Assembly (NCBI RefSeq): GCF_008973715.1
Contig: NZ_WBOL01000013.1
Span: 39,085-103,084, forward strand
DNA from: Nitrincola schmidtii
GTDB taxonomy: Bacteria > Pseudomonadota > Gammaproteobacteria > Pseudomonadales > Balneatricaceae
Direction of reading: 5' to 3'
Length of the DNA: 64,000 nt
Below, in pieces: positions 12,701 to 18,773 of this stretch. A program made the translations under genes and the position numbers. The notes beneath the pieces were generated by a model. The model worked only from the letters and a program-made list of their open reading frames with translations. It did no database searches and had not been told where the DNA came from. How positions within the stretch are numbered: position 1 is the first letter of the stretch; the number at the start of each line of letters is the position of its first letter.

Positions 12701-13685
12701 GCCAGTCGCCACCTACAAGCACCTCGCCACCGCCGTGGGTGCCGGTGGCACCGAGCCGGCTGTCGCTGGTGAGGGTAATGTGGTCGCCCTCCAGCACAAT
12801 GCGGCCGCCTCTCTCGACCAGCCCGCCGGCCTCGATGGCGCCGCTGTTCCTGACCACGCTGCCTTGCAACTGGTCAGCGGCGCGGGCGGATAGGATCACC
12901 AGCCCGCCAGGGGCCTGAACAGCATTGCCGTTTTCAACCAGCGCGGCCAATGCGGTGGGTTCCACCTCAATACTGGCCAGAGTGTTGCTGTTGGAGAACT
13001 GCAGTTGATAGGACTCACCGGCCGCCAAGGCAACGGTGCCCATCTGGGCAATAACCACGCCATCGTTGCGCACTTCCGGCGCCAACAGGGCGATGTAGCC
13101 GTTCAGCGTCGCGGTGAGGGTGCCCTCGTTGATGACGCTGCCGGTAGCGCCGTCGCGGGTGAAGCGGTCGTTGCCCGCCATAAAGTCGTCGTTGCTGATG
13201 CTGTGGGTGGTGGCCACCAGACCGCCGACATTGACGCTAGAACCAGGGGCGAAATAGACGCCGTTAGGGTTACTGAGAAAGACCTGACCGTTGGCGTTGA
13301 TCTGGCCGAAGATCTGGCTGGGGTTGCTGGAAAGTACGCGGTTGAGGGTGACCGCGCTACTGGATGGCTGGTGAAAGTTGACCGTCGCCTCAGCGCCCAC
13401 GTTAAAGGTCTGCCAGTCGATAGCTGCACGTTGGCTGGTCTGGGTGATGTTCATGTTGGCGCCAGACTGCGCAATGCCCGCCTGACCGGCGACGACTTGG
13501 CCGCCAGTGGGTAACTCATTAGGAGGCGGTGCCTGTGCAAACGTCAGGGACGGCAGTATGGCGGCTATTGTGCCGGTTAGCAGCAGGGCACGCGATGAAC
13601 GCTTACCGCATGCCTTGGCGATCTCGGAAACGACGACCCAAGCACCCATTGATGCTTTCCAAACGAGACGGTAAGTCTTATTCAT
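3738..13685 (-). CDS. Giant two-partner-secretion adhesin (TpsA, filamentous-haemagglutinin type)
   Basis: 3315 residues, secreted to the cell surface. Residues 1-50 form an extended signal peptide (ESPR type: MNKTYRLVWKASMGAWVVVS, then a hydrophobic stretch ending LTFA). Residues about 55-300 are the TPS secretion domain, with TVNFHQP at 101-107 and the NPNG motif at 139-142. About 850-2490 is an array of roughly thirty beta-helix repeats of the form GTLTLSGxNTYTGATTISAG (autotransporter-associated strand repeats). About 2850-3180 contains YDG/MBG modules (VYDGTTDATV, RTYNGLVQSVSGFT). The last ~115 residues resemble a bacterial Ig/cadherin-like fold. There is no C-terminal autotransporter barrel, so export must rely on TpsB, encoded 12 bases upstream. 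An AAGGAGG site precedes the ATG. The gene is visibly GC-richer than the flanking housekeeping genes. Probable role: adhesion or biofilm matrix; the target is unknown. Confidence 0.93.
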   Translation of the reverse strand: MNKTYRLVWKASMGAWVVVSEIAKACGKRSSRALLLTGTIAAILPSLTFAQAPPPNELPTGGQVVAGQAGIAQSGANMNITQTSQRAAIDWQTFNVGAEATVNFHQPSSSAVTLNRVLSSNPSQIFGQINANGQVFLSNPNGVYFAPGSSVNVGGLVATTHSISNDDFMAGNDRFTRDGATGSVINEGTLTATLNGYIALLAPEVRNDGVVIAQMGTVALAAGESYQLQFSNSNTLASIEVEPTALAALVENGNAVQAPGGLVILSARAADQLQGSVVRNSGAIEAGGLVERGGRIVLEGDHITLTSDSRLGATGTHGGGEVLVGGDWQGGANEERRVFDDPHALHQATTVTMEAGATIDASATQNGDGGTVVLWSDVKRIDSVTTVAGTILAKGGAEGGKGGEVETSGYVLNVDGAAVSTLASDGTAGEWLLDPISIYINSNGNQYNLNSGTFTSNSETTNGNSYIAASAIVTALSSNNVTIQTTVGTGDGDIVVQDDGNISYTGSAARTLTLKAHRNVQINQNAYIESTSGPLSVVLWSDANNSGSGAVHVQQGGRITTRGGNVTIGGGTNPATGYAASVTGNILQGVLLSTDSIIDAGGGNISIRGRSTNSQDAYGIWQEGTVKTSGAGTINYVGTSDSDFVNSYGVLFKGATVQAATGAISITGTGGSGSNSTGVMIENGSTITTTSGAIGITGFYSSTGNGIRTQTGTNTIGGPSTTGAIRLRTDKINLGLSTSINTSGTLTVLPSTFHSSATMAIGTGTGTLSLPSTYFSTYFNPRISEITLGGSGVSGNVHVNDVTLNSNLTIWTSGAWTGTGTLNTNGNTITLNSAFSATSWTVGQVISGSGQLAKTGNGTVTLTGNNSYTGATTIYSGTLALGASDRISNSSAINVNGGILDIGSYSDTVGAVTLNYGTINGTGTLTGSSYMVMGGWINARLGGTAALTKNSNETVILTGANTYTGTTTINDGWLRYGADNVISTGAININGGILDIGSYSDTVGAVTLTSGSIVGTSGTLTGSSYTVNSGTISARLGGTGIALTKSTGGTVTLSGANTYTGTTTINAGTLQIGNNGTTGTLGSGNVTNNGSLVFNRSDNLIVANIISGNGSLTKEGGGILQLSGNNGYSGTTIINNGLLTLDVSGSIGASSNVENNSNFSILGNKTINGMSGNGDTALNGHRLTVGNNTNRVYSGVISGPGGITKVGNSTWTLSGANTYTGDTIISAGTLLLGASDRISNSSAINVNGGTFNIGSHSDTVGAVTLTSGSITGTGTLTGSSYTVESGTISARLGGTGIALTKNNTGTVTLSGANSYSGATTINAGILRITNAAGLGATSGNTIVATNGTLDLQNVAIGAQPITLNGGTLANSSGTSSLGGAVTLGTANSFIDVGGTQLTLSGVISGASSITKTGTGTLTLSGTNSYSGATTISAGSLTLSSTGTIANSSNVANSGTFSILGNKTIAAMTGSGSTALGAHTLTIGNASNTSSLYSGIISGTGSLIKDGGGTLTLGGVNTYTGSTTISAGTLTLNASGTIANSSEVANNSAFSILGNKTIAAMTGSGTTALGANRLTIGNASNTSSLYSGIISGTGGLTKAGGGTLTLTGDNTYSGTTIINSTGTLQVGNGGITGQIGSGAVTNNGSLVFNRSDDLTIADIITGIGSLGQAGTGILTLSGANTYTGATLISAGTLALDSTGTILDSSGVTNGGNFTIDGDKTIAAMSGAGTTFLDIHTLTIGDGTNRPSDYSGIISGSGGLIKAGSGTLTLGGVNTYTGSTTISAGTLALSIDGDIAASSGVANSGNFSIVGDKTIDSMSGSGTTALGGTLTIGDDSNNSSIYNGIISGAGGLTQAGTGTLTLGGINIYTGATTISAGGTLALDSTGTIATSSGVANGGTLTIAGNKTLAAMTGDGATLLESHTLTIGNATSFLYNGIISGTGGLTKVGGGTFTLGGIHAYSGVTTISAGTLALNSTGSIAASSGVANNGINSTFSIETDQTIAAITGNGATTLSGTLTIGDDRGFDATYSGVISGTGGLIKAGSGKLTMGGITKGIMFGGLHEYSGATTISAGELELTQNNVLPFGTSLSVASGATFSLVDVDQTVGSLAGAGSIQLGSKVLETGGNNATTDFAGVISGTGSLVKKGVGSFTLSGINTYMGNTRIDAGKLIAAHDDALGASGTVASGTTIGAGATLELKGINTAEWITLIGTLATQSDSGDSSVSGDVEVGLNVDGGSRSIDVTTGSQLTFLGRLFDDGLSSLTKRGVGTAVFAGNNANFSSSIIVDAGTLQVTHVNGLGGIGGTTTVSSDATLDLRDVAIGAEPIILNGGTLATSFGTSSLGGGVTLGANSLIEVGGTQLTLPGVIAGTGFGITNAGSGILTLGGLNTYTGLTTIGAGSNLVLNSTGSIAASSGLVNSGSLGIEDDKTLSAMTGVGTTDLDSHTLTIGDARNISAAYDGIISGTGGLIKDGSGILTLGGVNLYSGATAINAGTLIIRNDNPLSATNTSAYSGSGALTIEPASASFSSAFDLTSTPITGTLGGLTIGKAGNTANISLGAATVAGPIAIYGGDITLNNALIATGNHTITLQGSGNVTNNGVSGYLSADKLALTGSGNVTLNSTNNAIGTLAASGVGSLIYVNNNALTIGTVNPTGISATGPILIETLSGDLSITENIATTDTSANAIVLNAGKNSAAGDAAGGNIIVTSGKTVTVGDGGRATLFTGSITGSTGLTDLVGSGSGRFRYNSDETDTNYTTPLGAGLYAIYREQPNASGSISSHSITYGDSNPTFTLSGDSLQNGDGISGLTITNATFSTSSTLNVGSYTVDASGLATDLTALGYNVSGIADGTLTVGKKDLNVSYTGVDRVYDGTTDATVNSSDDRILGDVLTMTETSAFDTKDAGVDKTVNVTEASISGADAGNYTLIAPGNTEATIDKASATVIANSDSRTYNGLVQSVSGFTADGLVNGETIAVLSGVTTSGGSGTNVGNYVHSASGTDNNYNLSFSNGSLIIGKASATIIGNSHTVTYDGLGHSVSGFTISGLVNGEDKSALIASPNATGASGIHAGIYTNTVSGDAIDGNYNLSFENGILSISRRPITITADAKSKLEGMSDPALTFRTEAQSSSRGLVAGDSISGNLIREAGSGVGIYAIQQGSVTNASNLNYDINYVEANLTVSAVTLPPPPQFSSVYSASLSESQTSAPSLSLNSSDISVELVQASTVQQDGIVSVLVSKDMATAGAGFSFQLPAQVIENARPNALVQVTLLNGDPLPAWLRFIPETNSFIAAAVPDGAFPIQLMVTIDGRSSTIVISERSD
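9778..11070. repeat. Near-identical internal DNA repeats within tpsA
   Basis: Blocks around 9785-10015, 10553-10740 and 10850-11060 share long nearly exact stretches (for example GTACCCCCCAGCCTTGCG and GCACCCACGGTATCGCTG; CGACGAATTGCTGATCCTAT recurs at about 9960 and 11018). They encode neighbouring beta-helix repeats. The conservation at DNA level implies recent duplication or gene conversion and makes this part prone to length change or misassembly. Confidence 0.85.
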
Positions 13686-13697
13686 GATCGTGCCTCC

Positions 13698-15392
13698 TTA
13701 AAAAGGCATGCTGGCGCTGAACCACCAGCGGTGTTTATCTAAGCTCCCGTCCTGGTCTGTGCCAGTGACGGTTGAATTGGGATTACTACCGTCGCGGCGC
13801 GCCCAGGTCGCCTTGAGGTTCAGCCCAGAATTGGACAGCCAGCCAAGACTAAGGCCATAGCCTTTCAAACGGTAACTGTTGGGAATGGCAGCACCAGCAA
13901 AGTCATTATTGACGTTCTGGCGAATTCGTCCCCAATCGTAAAAAGCGGTGGTAGTGACGCCTTGCAGCAATCGCCAGCGCAGTTCGAGATTGGCCATCTG
14001 CCCAAGCGAGCCGCCCCCTTCGTTGCTCGGGAAAGCACGCACCCCGTTGGCACCACCGAGGTAAAATTTTTCTGAAGAATCCAGATTCGTGTTAGCCCAC
14101 TGACCCGACCACGCGGCATACAGGCTGAGCTCGGGCGTGATCACCTGCTGACGGCTGAGCCTGTAATTCAGTTTGCTGAAGCTACCGTGGGTGCGAGTGG
14201 TGGCGTCATCACCGGGGCGGTTTGGAGAACCATCCAGATCAACGCGCCCCTGCACCAGATAGAGACTGGCCGCATTGGCACCACCACCCGCCAGAGTATC
14301 GAAAAGGTTACCGCTCAAGCCAACTGTGACGTTATCCACCTGGTAATTGCTAATGGTGGTGGCGTTGGCCTCGTTATCAAAACGCCGGTGGTCGTAGGCG
14401 AGACGGAAGTAGAGGTTCTTCACTCGGGAGCGGATCAGTGGATAGTTCGCTTCTAGTCCCATCGAGGATGAATCACCCTTGCCGTTAAGTGCCTTAAATT
14501 CGGGGGAGATAAGCTGGTAGTTAAGGAGCGAGCCGTTGATGCCGACGCGCCAGCCGTCACTACCAAGCGGCAAGGTATAGGCCAGGCGGATATACTCCGT
14601 ACCCTTGCTATAGAGAAGATTGGCCGCCAGTTGATCGCCAAGACCCAAGGGGCTAGCAAGGGTGATATTTGAGGTTAGGCGTTCCACCCCAGTGGCGCGG
14701 GAACCGCTATTATCAAGTGTCACCTCGCCAATGGCGAAGGATTGGTCGGCCAGTTTAATGACCAGATCGGTCTCCCCTTCAGCCGTGCCTGGACGCAGAG
14801 TGCCGGCAACAGCAACACCGGGCAGGTCGTCCGCCAACAGCAGACCACGATCAATGGCTTTAGCGCTGAGCGGCGCACCCGGTTCTAGTCGAGCGCCAAA
14901 ACGGGCCGCGACGATGGCGGGCTTCACCCGTGTGGCTTCCCCCTCAAGATGCAAGCGGCCAAAGACCGCTTCAACGATCTGGATGGTCACAATGCCGTCT
15001 TCAATCTCCTGCCGTGGCAGGTAGGCTCGCACAATCCATCCGGCTTCGCGATAGGCGTTAGCGACGGCAACAGTGGCAGCCTGCAACTGGTTGAAATCAA
15101 TTGGTCGATCGAGGAATCCGGCAATGACCGGTGCAAGCTGTTCATCACTGAGGAGAGTATTACCAGCAAAGCGGAATTGCTTGACGGTCACACTAATGGC
15201 CTCTGGACTCATTTCAGGTGGGGGCGGCACACGATCAGGTGCATCAAGCGGTGGCAAGGACAGCGGCCGTTCACGCTCGATTTGCTGTTGTAGCGCACCC
15301 GCATCGGGTGGGACCTGGGCATGAGCGGTCACAGCGCTCAATACAAGAGAGCACAATAACAGGGACGATAACAGGGGAAATAGCCGTGGCAT
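13698..15392 (-). CDS. Two-partner-secretion outer-membrane transporter (TpsB, FhaC/ShlB family)
   Basis: 564 residues from the ATG at 15392. I preferred this over an upstream TTG at 15428 because MPRLFPLLSSLLLCSLVLSA begins a normal signal peptide ending AHA. After a proline-rich linker come two POTRA domains (about 60-215; VKQFRFAGNTLLSDEQLAPV, then RLHLEGEATRVKPAIV) and a ~16-strand barrel ending in Phe (WWFSASMPF). The family's loop-6 VRGY/F motif appears as GVRAFPSNEGGG, with Ala in place of Gly and the Arg kept. It exports TpsA through the outer membrane; the 12-base gap to tpsA implies one transcript. A two-component pair lies immediately upstream on the same strand. Confidence 0.9.
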   Translation of the reverse strand: MPRLFPLLSSLLLCSLVLSAVTAHAQVPPDAGALQQQIERERPLSLPPLDAPDRVPPPPEMSPEAISVTVKQFRFAGNTLLSDEQLAPVIAGFLDRPIDFNQLQAATVAVANAYREAGWIVRAYLPRQEIEDGIVTIQIVEAVFGRLHLEGEATRVKPAIVAARFGARLEPGAPLSAKAIDRGLLLADDLPGVAVAGTLRPGTAEGETDLVIKLADQSFAIGEVTLDNSGSRATGVERLTSNITLASPLGLGDQLAANLLYSKGTEYIRLAYTLPLGSDGWRVGINGSLLNYQLISPEFKALNGKGDSSSMGLEANYPLIRSRVKNLYFRLAYDHRRFDNEANATTISNYQVDNVTVGLSGNLFDTLAGGGANAASLYLVQGRVDLDGSPNRPGDDATTRTHGSFSKLNYRLSRQQVITPELSLYAAWSGQWANTNLDSSEKFYLGGANGVRAFPSNEGGGSLGQMANLELRWRLLQGVTTTAFYDWGRIRQNVNNDFAGAAIPNSYRLKGYGLSLGWLSNSGLNLKATWARRDGSNPNSTVTGTDQDGSLDKHRWWFSASMPF

Positions 15393-15551
15393 GGACGCGT
15401 AATTCAATGTAATTAACCTATGGTACAAGCAGTTGATTGCTTTAATCCTTCGCTTGGCAAAAAAACAATTCTCTGTTTCCCTTGTTCCCTAAGTCATCTT
15501 ACTTAAATGCTTATTTCTTATAATTTACGACAAAGGGGCCAGAATAACACC

Positions 15552-15576
15552 CCACCAATACCATCCAAATCTATCC
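15552..15576 (-). promoter_or_regulatory. Candidate response-regulator operator upstream of tpsB
   Basis: A 25-base sequence that recurs with 23 of 25 identities at 16391-16415. On the minus strand it reads GGATAGATTT, GGATGGTATT, GGTGG, giving a 10-base periodic direct repeat like OmpR-family sites. It lies 160 bases upstream of the chosen tpsB ATG. Binding is inferred. Confidence 0.5.
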
Positions 15577-15613
15577 GATACACGATAGAAAACATGATGT
15601 TAAAAGATTCTAA

Positions 15614-16354
15614 CTAAAGTACGTGGAGGGGCTCGCTAAAACTATACCCCACGCCATAAGCGGTCAGGATGGGCGGTGGCAAATCGGAACCTTCGGTTAT
15701 TTTCTGACGCAAGCGGCGAATCATGTTATCGAGTGCACGCTGTGTTGACTCATCGTCACGGCCGTAGATACGTTCAAGCAACTGACTGCGAGCAACGGTG
15801 TGGGTGCCTGCGGCACAGAAAAGCTCGAATGTGCAGGTTTCGTGAGGGCTCAATGCAAACACTGTCCCCGTCGGTGAGGTTAACTGGCGGCGTGCGCGAT
15901 TGAGTTGCCAGAGCATCCCCGTGGTATTTTCTCCAACAGGTTCATGGCCATAACGTTCAAGGTAGCGCCGGTTCATAGCGACCACGGCAGCCAGCAGCTC
16001 GCGGCTATCGAGTGGTTTACTCAGCAGAAGGTCTGCGCCGGTGTGATAAGTTTCAATGCGATTTTCGATACTATCGTTGGCAGTGATGATAATAATCGAC
16101 ATGCGGGTATTTTGCCGGGCGTATTGCGCCAGCACGTGGCCAGGCTGGTCTGGCAGGCCGAGGTCGATGATCGCAACATGAAATGTATCACCCCTAGCCA
16201 AGGCTTGATAGAAAGCCATGCCCGTGCCCACAGCGATGACGCTGCAACCATTCAGTTCTAGATATTCAGCCAAGGCATCGCGCAAGTCTGCGTCGTCCTC
16301 CACCAGTAATACCTGGGTTTTGGATAGCTGATGATTCACTATTGTTTTTATCAT
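15614..16354 (-). CDS. OmpR-family DNA-binding response regulator
   Basis: 246 residues. The receiver domain (about 13-125) has the acidic pocket EDD at 19-21, phospho-acceptor Asp64 (AIIDLGLPD), a switch residue in IIIITAND, and the Lys in LLLSKPLD. The C-terminal winged helix (about 145-240) has the usual TTVARSQLLERIYGR-like and ALDNMIRRLRQKI recognition-helix patterns. The cognate kinase gene ends 55 bases upstream, and tpsB starts 221 bases downstream on the same strand. The system probably controls tpsBA and itself, given the matching 25-base sites before both genes. The signal is unknown. Confidence 0.9.
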   Translation of the reverse strand: MIKTIVNHQLSKTQVLLVEDDADLRDALAEYLELNGCSVIAVGTGMAFYQALARGDTFHVAIIDLGLPDQPGHVLAQYARQNTRMSIIIITANDSIENRIETYHTGADLLLSKPLDSRELLAAVVAMNRRYLERYGHEPVGENTTGMLWQLNRARRQLTSPTGTVFALSPHETCTFELFCAAGTHTVARSQLLERIYGRDDESTQRALDNMIRRLRQKITEGSDLPPPILTAYGVGYSFSEPLHVL

Positions 16355-16390
16355 TCGGTCATCATAATTTAGCCACTTTAAATCACCAAC

Positions 16391-16415
16391 CCATCAATAC
16401 CATCGAAATCTATCC
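16391..16415 (-). promoter_or_regulatory. Second copy of candidate response-regulator operator
   Basis: Matches 15552-15576 at 23 of 25 positions. It overlaps the stop codon of the kinase gene and ends 36 bases before the regulator ATG, a position suited to autoregulation. Confidence 0.5.
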
Positions 16416-18401
16416 ATTTACATCACCCTGCAACAACGGCAGTTTTAAGGTGACGATGAAACGATCAGAGGGTACGGTAGCAATGGTCACATCGCCTGCG
16501 TGGTCCTGCACAATGCGCCTGACGATATAGAGACCCAGCCCCATGCCGCTTTTCCCAGCAACTGAAGCACCACGCTCCCAGCGCTCGAAAAGCTTTTCTC
16601 GGTCATGAACACTGTGAGGATCGATCGCATTCTCGATAACGAGCACGGCGTGTTCACCAGCATGATTCAGTGTCACCAAGACCGTATCGTGGCTGCAATA
16701 TTTGGTAGCATTACCCAGCAGATTTCGCAGCACGGTAAAGATCAGTCCGGCATCGCCAAAGATGTTGAACTTCTCCGGCGCTTTTCGGTAGTCGAAATGA
16801 CAGTGTGGAACCGCTTGATGTGTTTCGATCATGGCTTCATCGAGCAGAGCCTTTAGGTCAATGGTGGTGAATTTAGGTTGCGGCGGCCGACCAAGATTGT
16901 GGGCATGCAAAGCATCCGAAAAAATATTTTCGAATCGAGACAGTGCTGTCGTTATGACGCCAAAACGCTTTTCGTCTATCTGCTGTTTAGCATGGATGAT
17001 GTCGAGATTCGTTCGTACGATGGATAACGGAGTGCGATATTCATGGCTGATAGTATCGATAAAGCGACCCTGCTCGTCACGCATGCGACGCTCACCCATG
17101 AGTGATTGCTCCAATTGTTGTTTACTGGCAATCAACTCTTCATTCATTTGACTGGCGATAACTAAGGCATTTTCCTCGGCATGGGCTGAGGCTTTTCGCA
17201 AGGTAGCCTCAGCAGCCAGCACACGTTCAGCAAGACCAAGCATCATCACTAATATGTGAAAGGTGGTTGTAAATTGTACGGCATGACGAGTGTATTCATG
17301 CAAGGGTAATATCCCAAGAACGCCCAGAATAGTGATCAGCACACCCAGACTGTTAACGCCAAAAGCAATCAGGAACCACCGTCCCGTTGCGACCTCACCG
17401 CGCTTGATTGAACGCCAGGCAAGCCACGGATTGAGTAATGCCATGAAGATAACATTGAAGTTCAATATCTCGGTGATGGACGGATACCATGCAGTACCGC
17501 TAGACAAGGCCATGATCAGACCAGAAACAATGATGACCTGCTGGTAGCGATACACCCAAGGATGGTGCTTGGCCGTGTTAAAAAGAAACATGACGAACAA
17601 GGTCACACTGGCAAAGGTTAGGCCGACACCCGCACCGACAAACCAGTCAGCCAGAAGGTGCGCCGTTTGTGGCATAAGCAAGCGGACAATGCCTTCGATT
17701 CCCAGTGTGGAGACCGCAACCGATAAGACATAGAGTCCGTACATCGCATTGATCTTGTCACGCAAGCGCAGTGCCAACAGGAAGTTGATGATGGCCAGTG
17801 CAAAGGCAATCGCAATATAGGCACTTTGCCACAGCAGATGCCGAGCCGTTTTGGTATGCAACTCAGATGGGGAAACCAGCTGTGCCGCCAGATTGTGAGC
17901 GCTATAAGAATGAACACGAATAAAGATATTGATAGAAGCGCCAGGTTCAATCAACAGTGGCACCGTCATCAAAGCAGTTGGCAAGGGTTGATTCGCCACA
18001 GGGGTGTGATCACCCACCGAGACGCGCCGGTAATCTTGAGGCTGACCAGGCTCCACACCATCGCGAATATAGACATCCACCTCGTCAAGGTACGGGGGTT
18101 CCATTAGCAGTGTGGGCGCAACTGGCAAGGCACCGTCGTTGATGACAACGACATTCAACCAACTGGCAACCGGCGCATAACCACGATTTAAGCGTCCCGG
18201 CAGCTTATGCATACGCCCTTCTGCTTGCGCAACAAGGACGTCGGCTAGCAAGAGTTCGTTGTCATCGTCAGGTAGGAACTGCATCTGCCCGTTGAGAGAC
18301 ACAGCAGTGGAGTGAGCGTTGAAAACAACTTGGGCGTAAACAAAAGAACTACTCATCCAGAGGCAAACTGCGATTAAAAAAACCGGAAACTTAATCTTCA
18401 T
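16410..18401 (-). CDS. 7TMR-DISM sensor histidine kinase
   Basis: 663 residues. A signal peptide (1-23, ending VYA) precedes a periplasmic 7TMR-DISM ligand domain (about 25-180) of the carbohydrate-binding-like type. Seven membrane helices follow (about 187-395), then a coiled linker. The HisKA dimerisation helix has phospho-acceptor His453 in DTISHEYRTPLSIV, and the ATPase domain has N-box LRNLLGNATKY and G-box GKSGMGLGLYIV. The protein is of normal length and has all key residues. Its partner is the OmpR-type regulator just downstream. It probably senses an extracellular, possibly sugar-like, ligand and sets adhesin expression; the ligand is inference. Confidence 0.9.
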   Translation of the reverse strand: MKIKFPVFLIAVCLWMSSSFVYAQVVFNAHSTAVSLNGQMQFLPDDDNELLLADVLVAQAEGRMHKLPGRLNRGYAPVASWLNVVVINDGALPVAPTLLMEPPYLDEVDVYIRDGVEPGQPQDYRRVSVGDHTPVANQPLPTALMTVPLLIEPGASINIFIRVHSYSAHNLAAQLVSPSELHTKTARHLLWQSAYIAIAFALAIINFLLALRLRDKINAMYGLYVLSVAVSTLGIEGIVRLLMPQTAHLLADWFVGAGVGLTFASVTLFVMFLFNTAKHHPWVYRYQQVIIVSGLIMALSSGTAWYPSITEILNFNVIFMALLNPWLAWRSIKRGEVATGRWFLIAFGVNSLGVLITILGVLGILPLHEYTRHAVQFTTTFHILVMMLGLAERVLAAEATLRKASAHAEENALVIASQMNEELIASKQQLEQSLMGERRMRDEQGRFIDTISHEYRTPLSIVRTNLDIIHAKQQIDEKRFGVITTALSRFENIFSDALHAHNLGRPPQPKFTTIDLKALLDEAMIETHQAVPHCHFDYRKAPEKFNIFGDAGLIFTVLRNLLGNATKYCSHDTVLVTLNHAGEHAVLVIENAIDPHSVHDREKLFERWERGASVAGKSGMGLGLYIVRRIVQDHAGDVTIATVPSDRFIVTLKLPLLQGDVNG

Positions 18402-18622
18402 CAGTCTATTGGTTGCTGTTTAAACATCGCTTCGTACCACCGCACATGGGCTCTCTACAATAATTAAACCAAGAGTAACTATATCTTAGACGCTTTGCAC
18501 GCAGAAAACTGAGTCAAAAAATTCAAAAATACATACTCATGGCCTATGTGGTTTATTACCTGAATCAAGGGTATGAACTTCTATTGCCTATACACATCTC
18601 AGCAAACCTTTTTTGAAACTCA

Positions 18623-18711
18623 TCAATCCAACATAGCACGTTGATTTTTATCAATTTCATACCATACTTTCAGCTATCTATCGAACGTGACTAGCACTCA
18701 TGTTGGATTGA
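18623..18711. repeat. 12-bp inverted repeat in the divergent promoter region
   Basis: TCAATCCAACAT (18623-18634) and ATGTTGGATTGA (18700-18711) are perfect inverse complements 65 bases apart. They surround the FNR-type box in the 372-base gap between the kinase gene and the GGDEF-EAL gene. They could be paired operator half-sites or chance; no gene is seen in this gap. Confidence 0.5.
18641..18654. promoter_or_regulatory. FNR/Anr-type box
   Basis: TTGATTTTTATCAA matches the FNR consensus TTGAT-N4-ATCAA exactly. It sits 120 bases before the GGDEF-EAL start and 240 bases before the divergent kinase start. Confidence 0.6.
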
Positions 18712-18773
18712 CAAATTTGATGTAACCACATATTTTAAACGGAAATATAACTATAAATTCTTGAGAGAATGGA

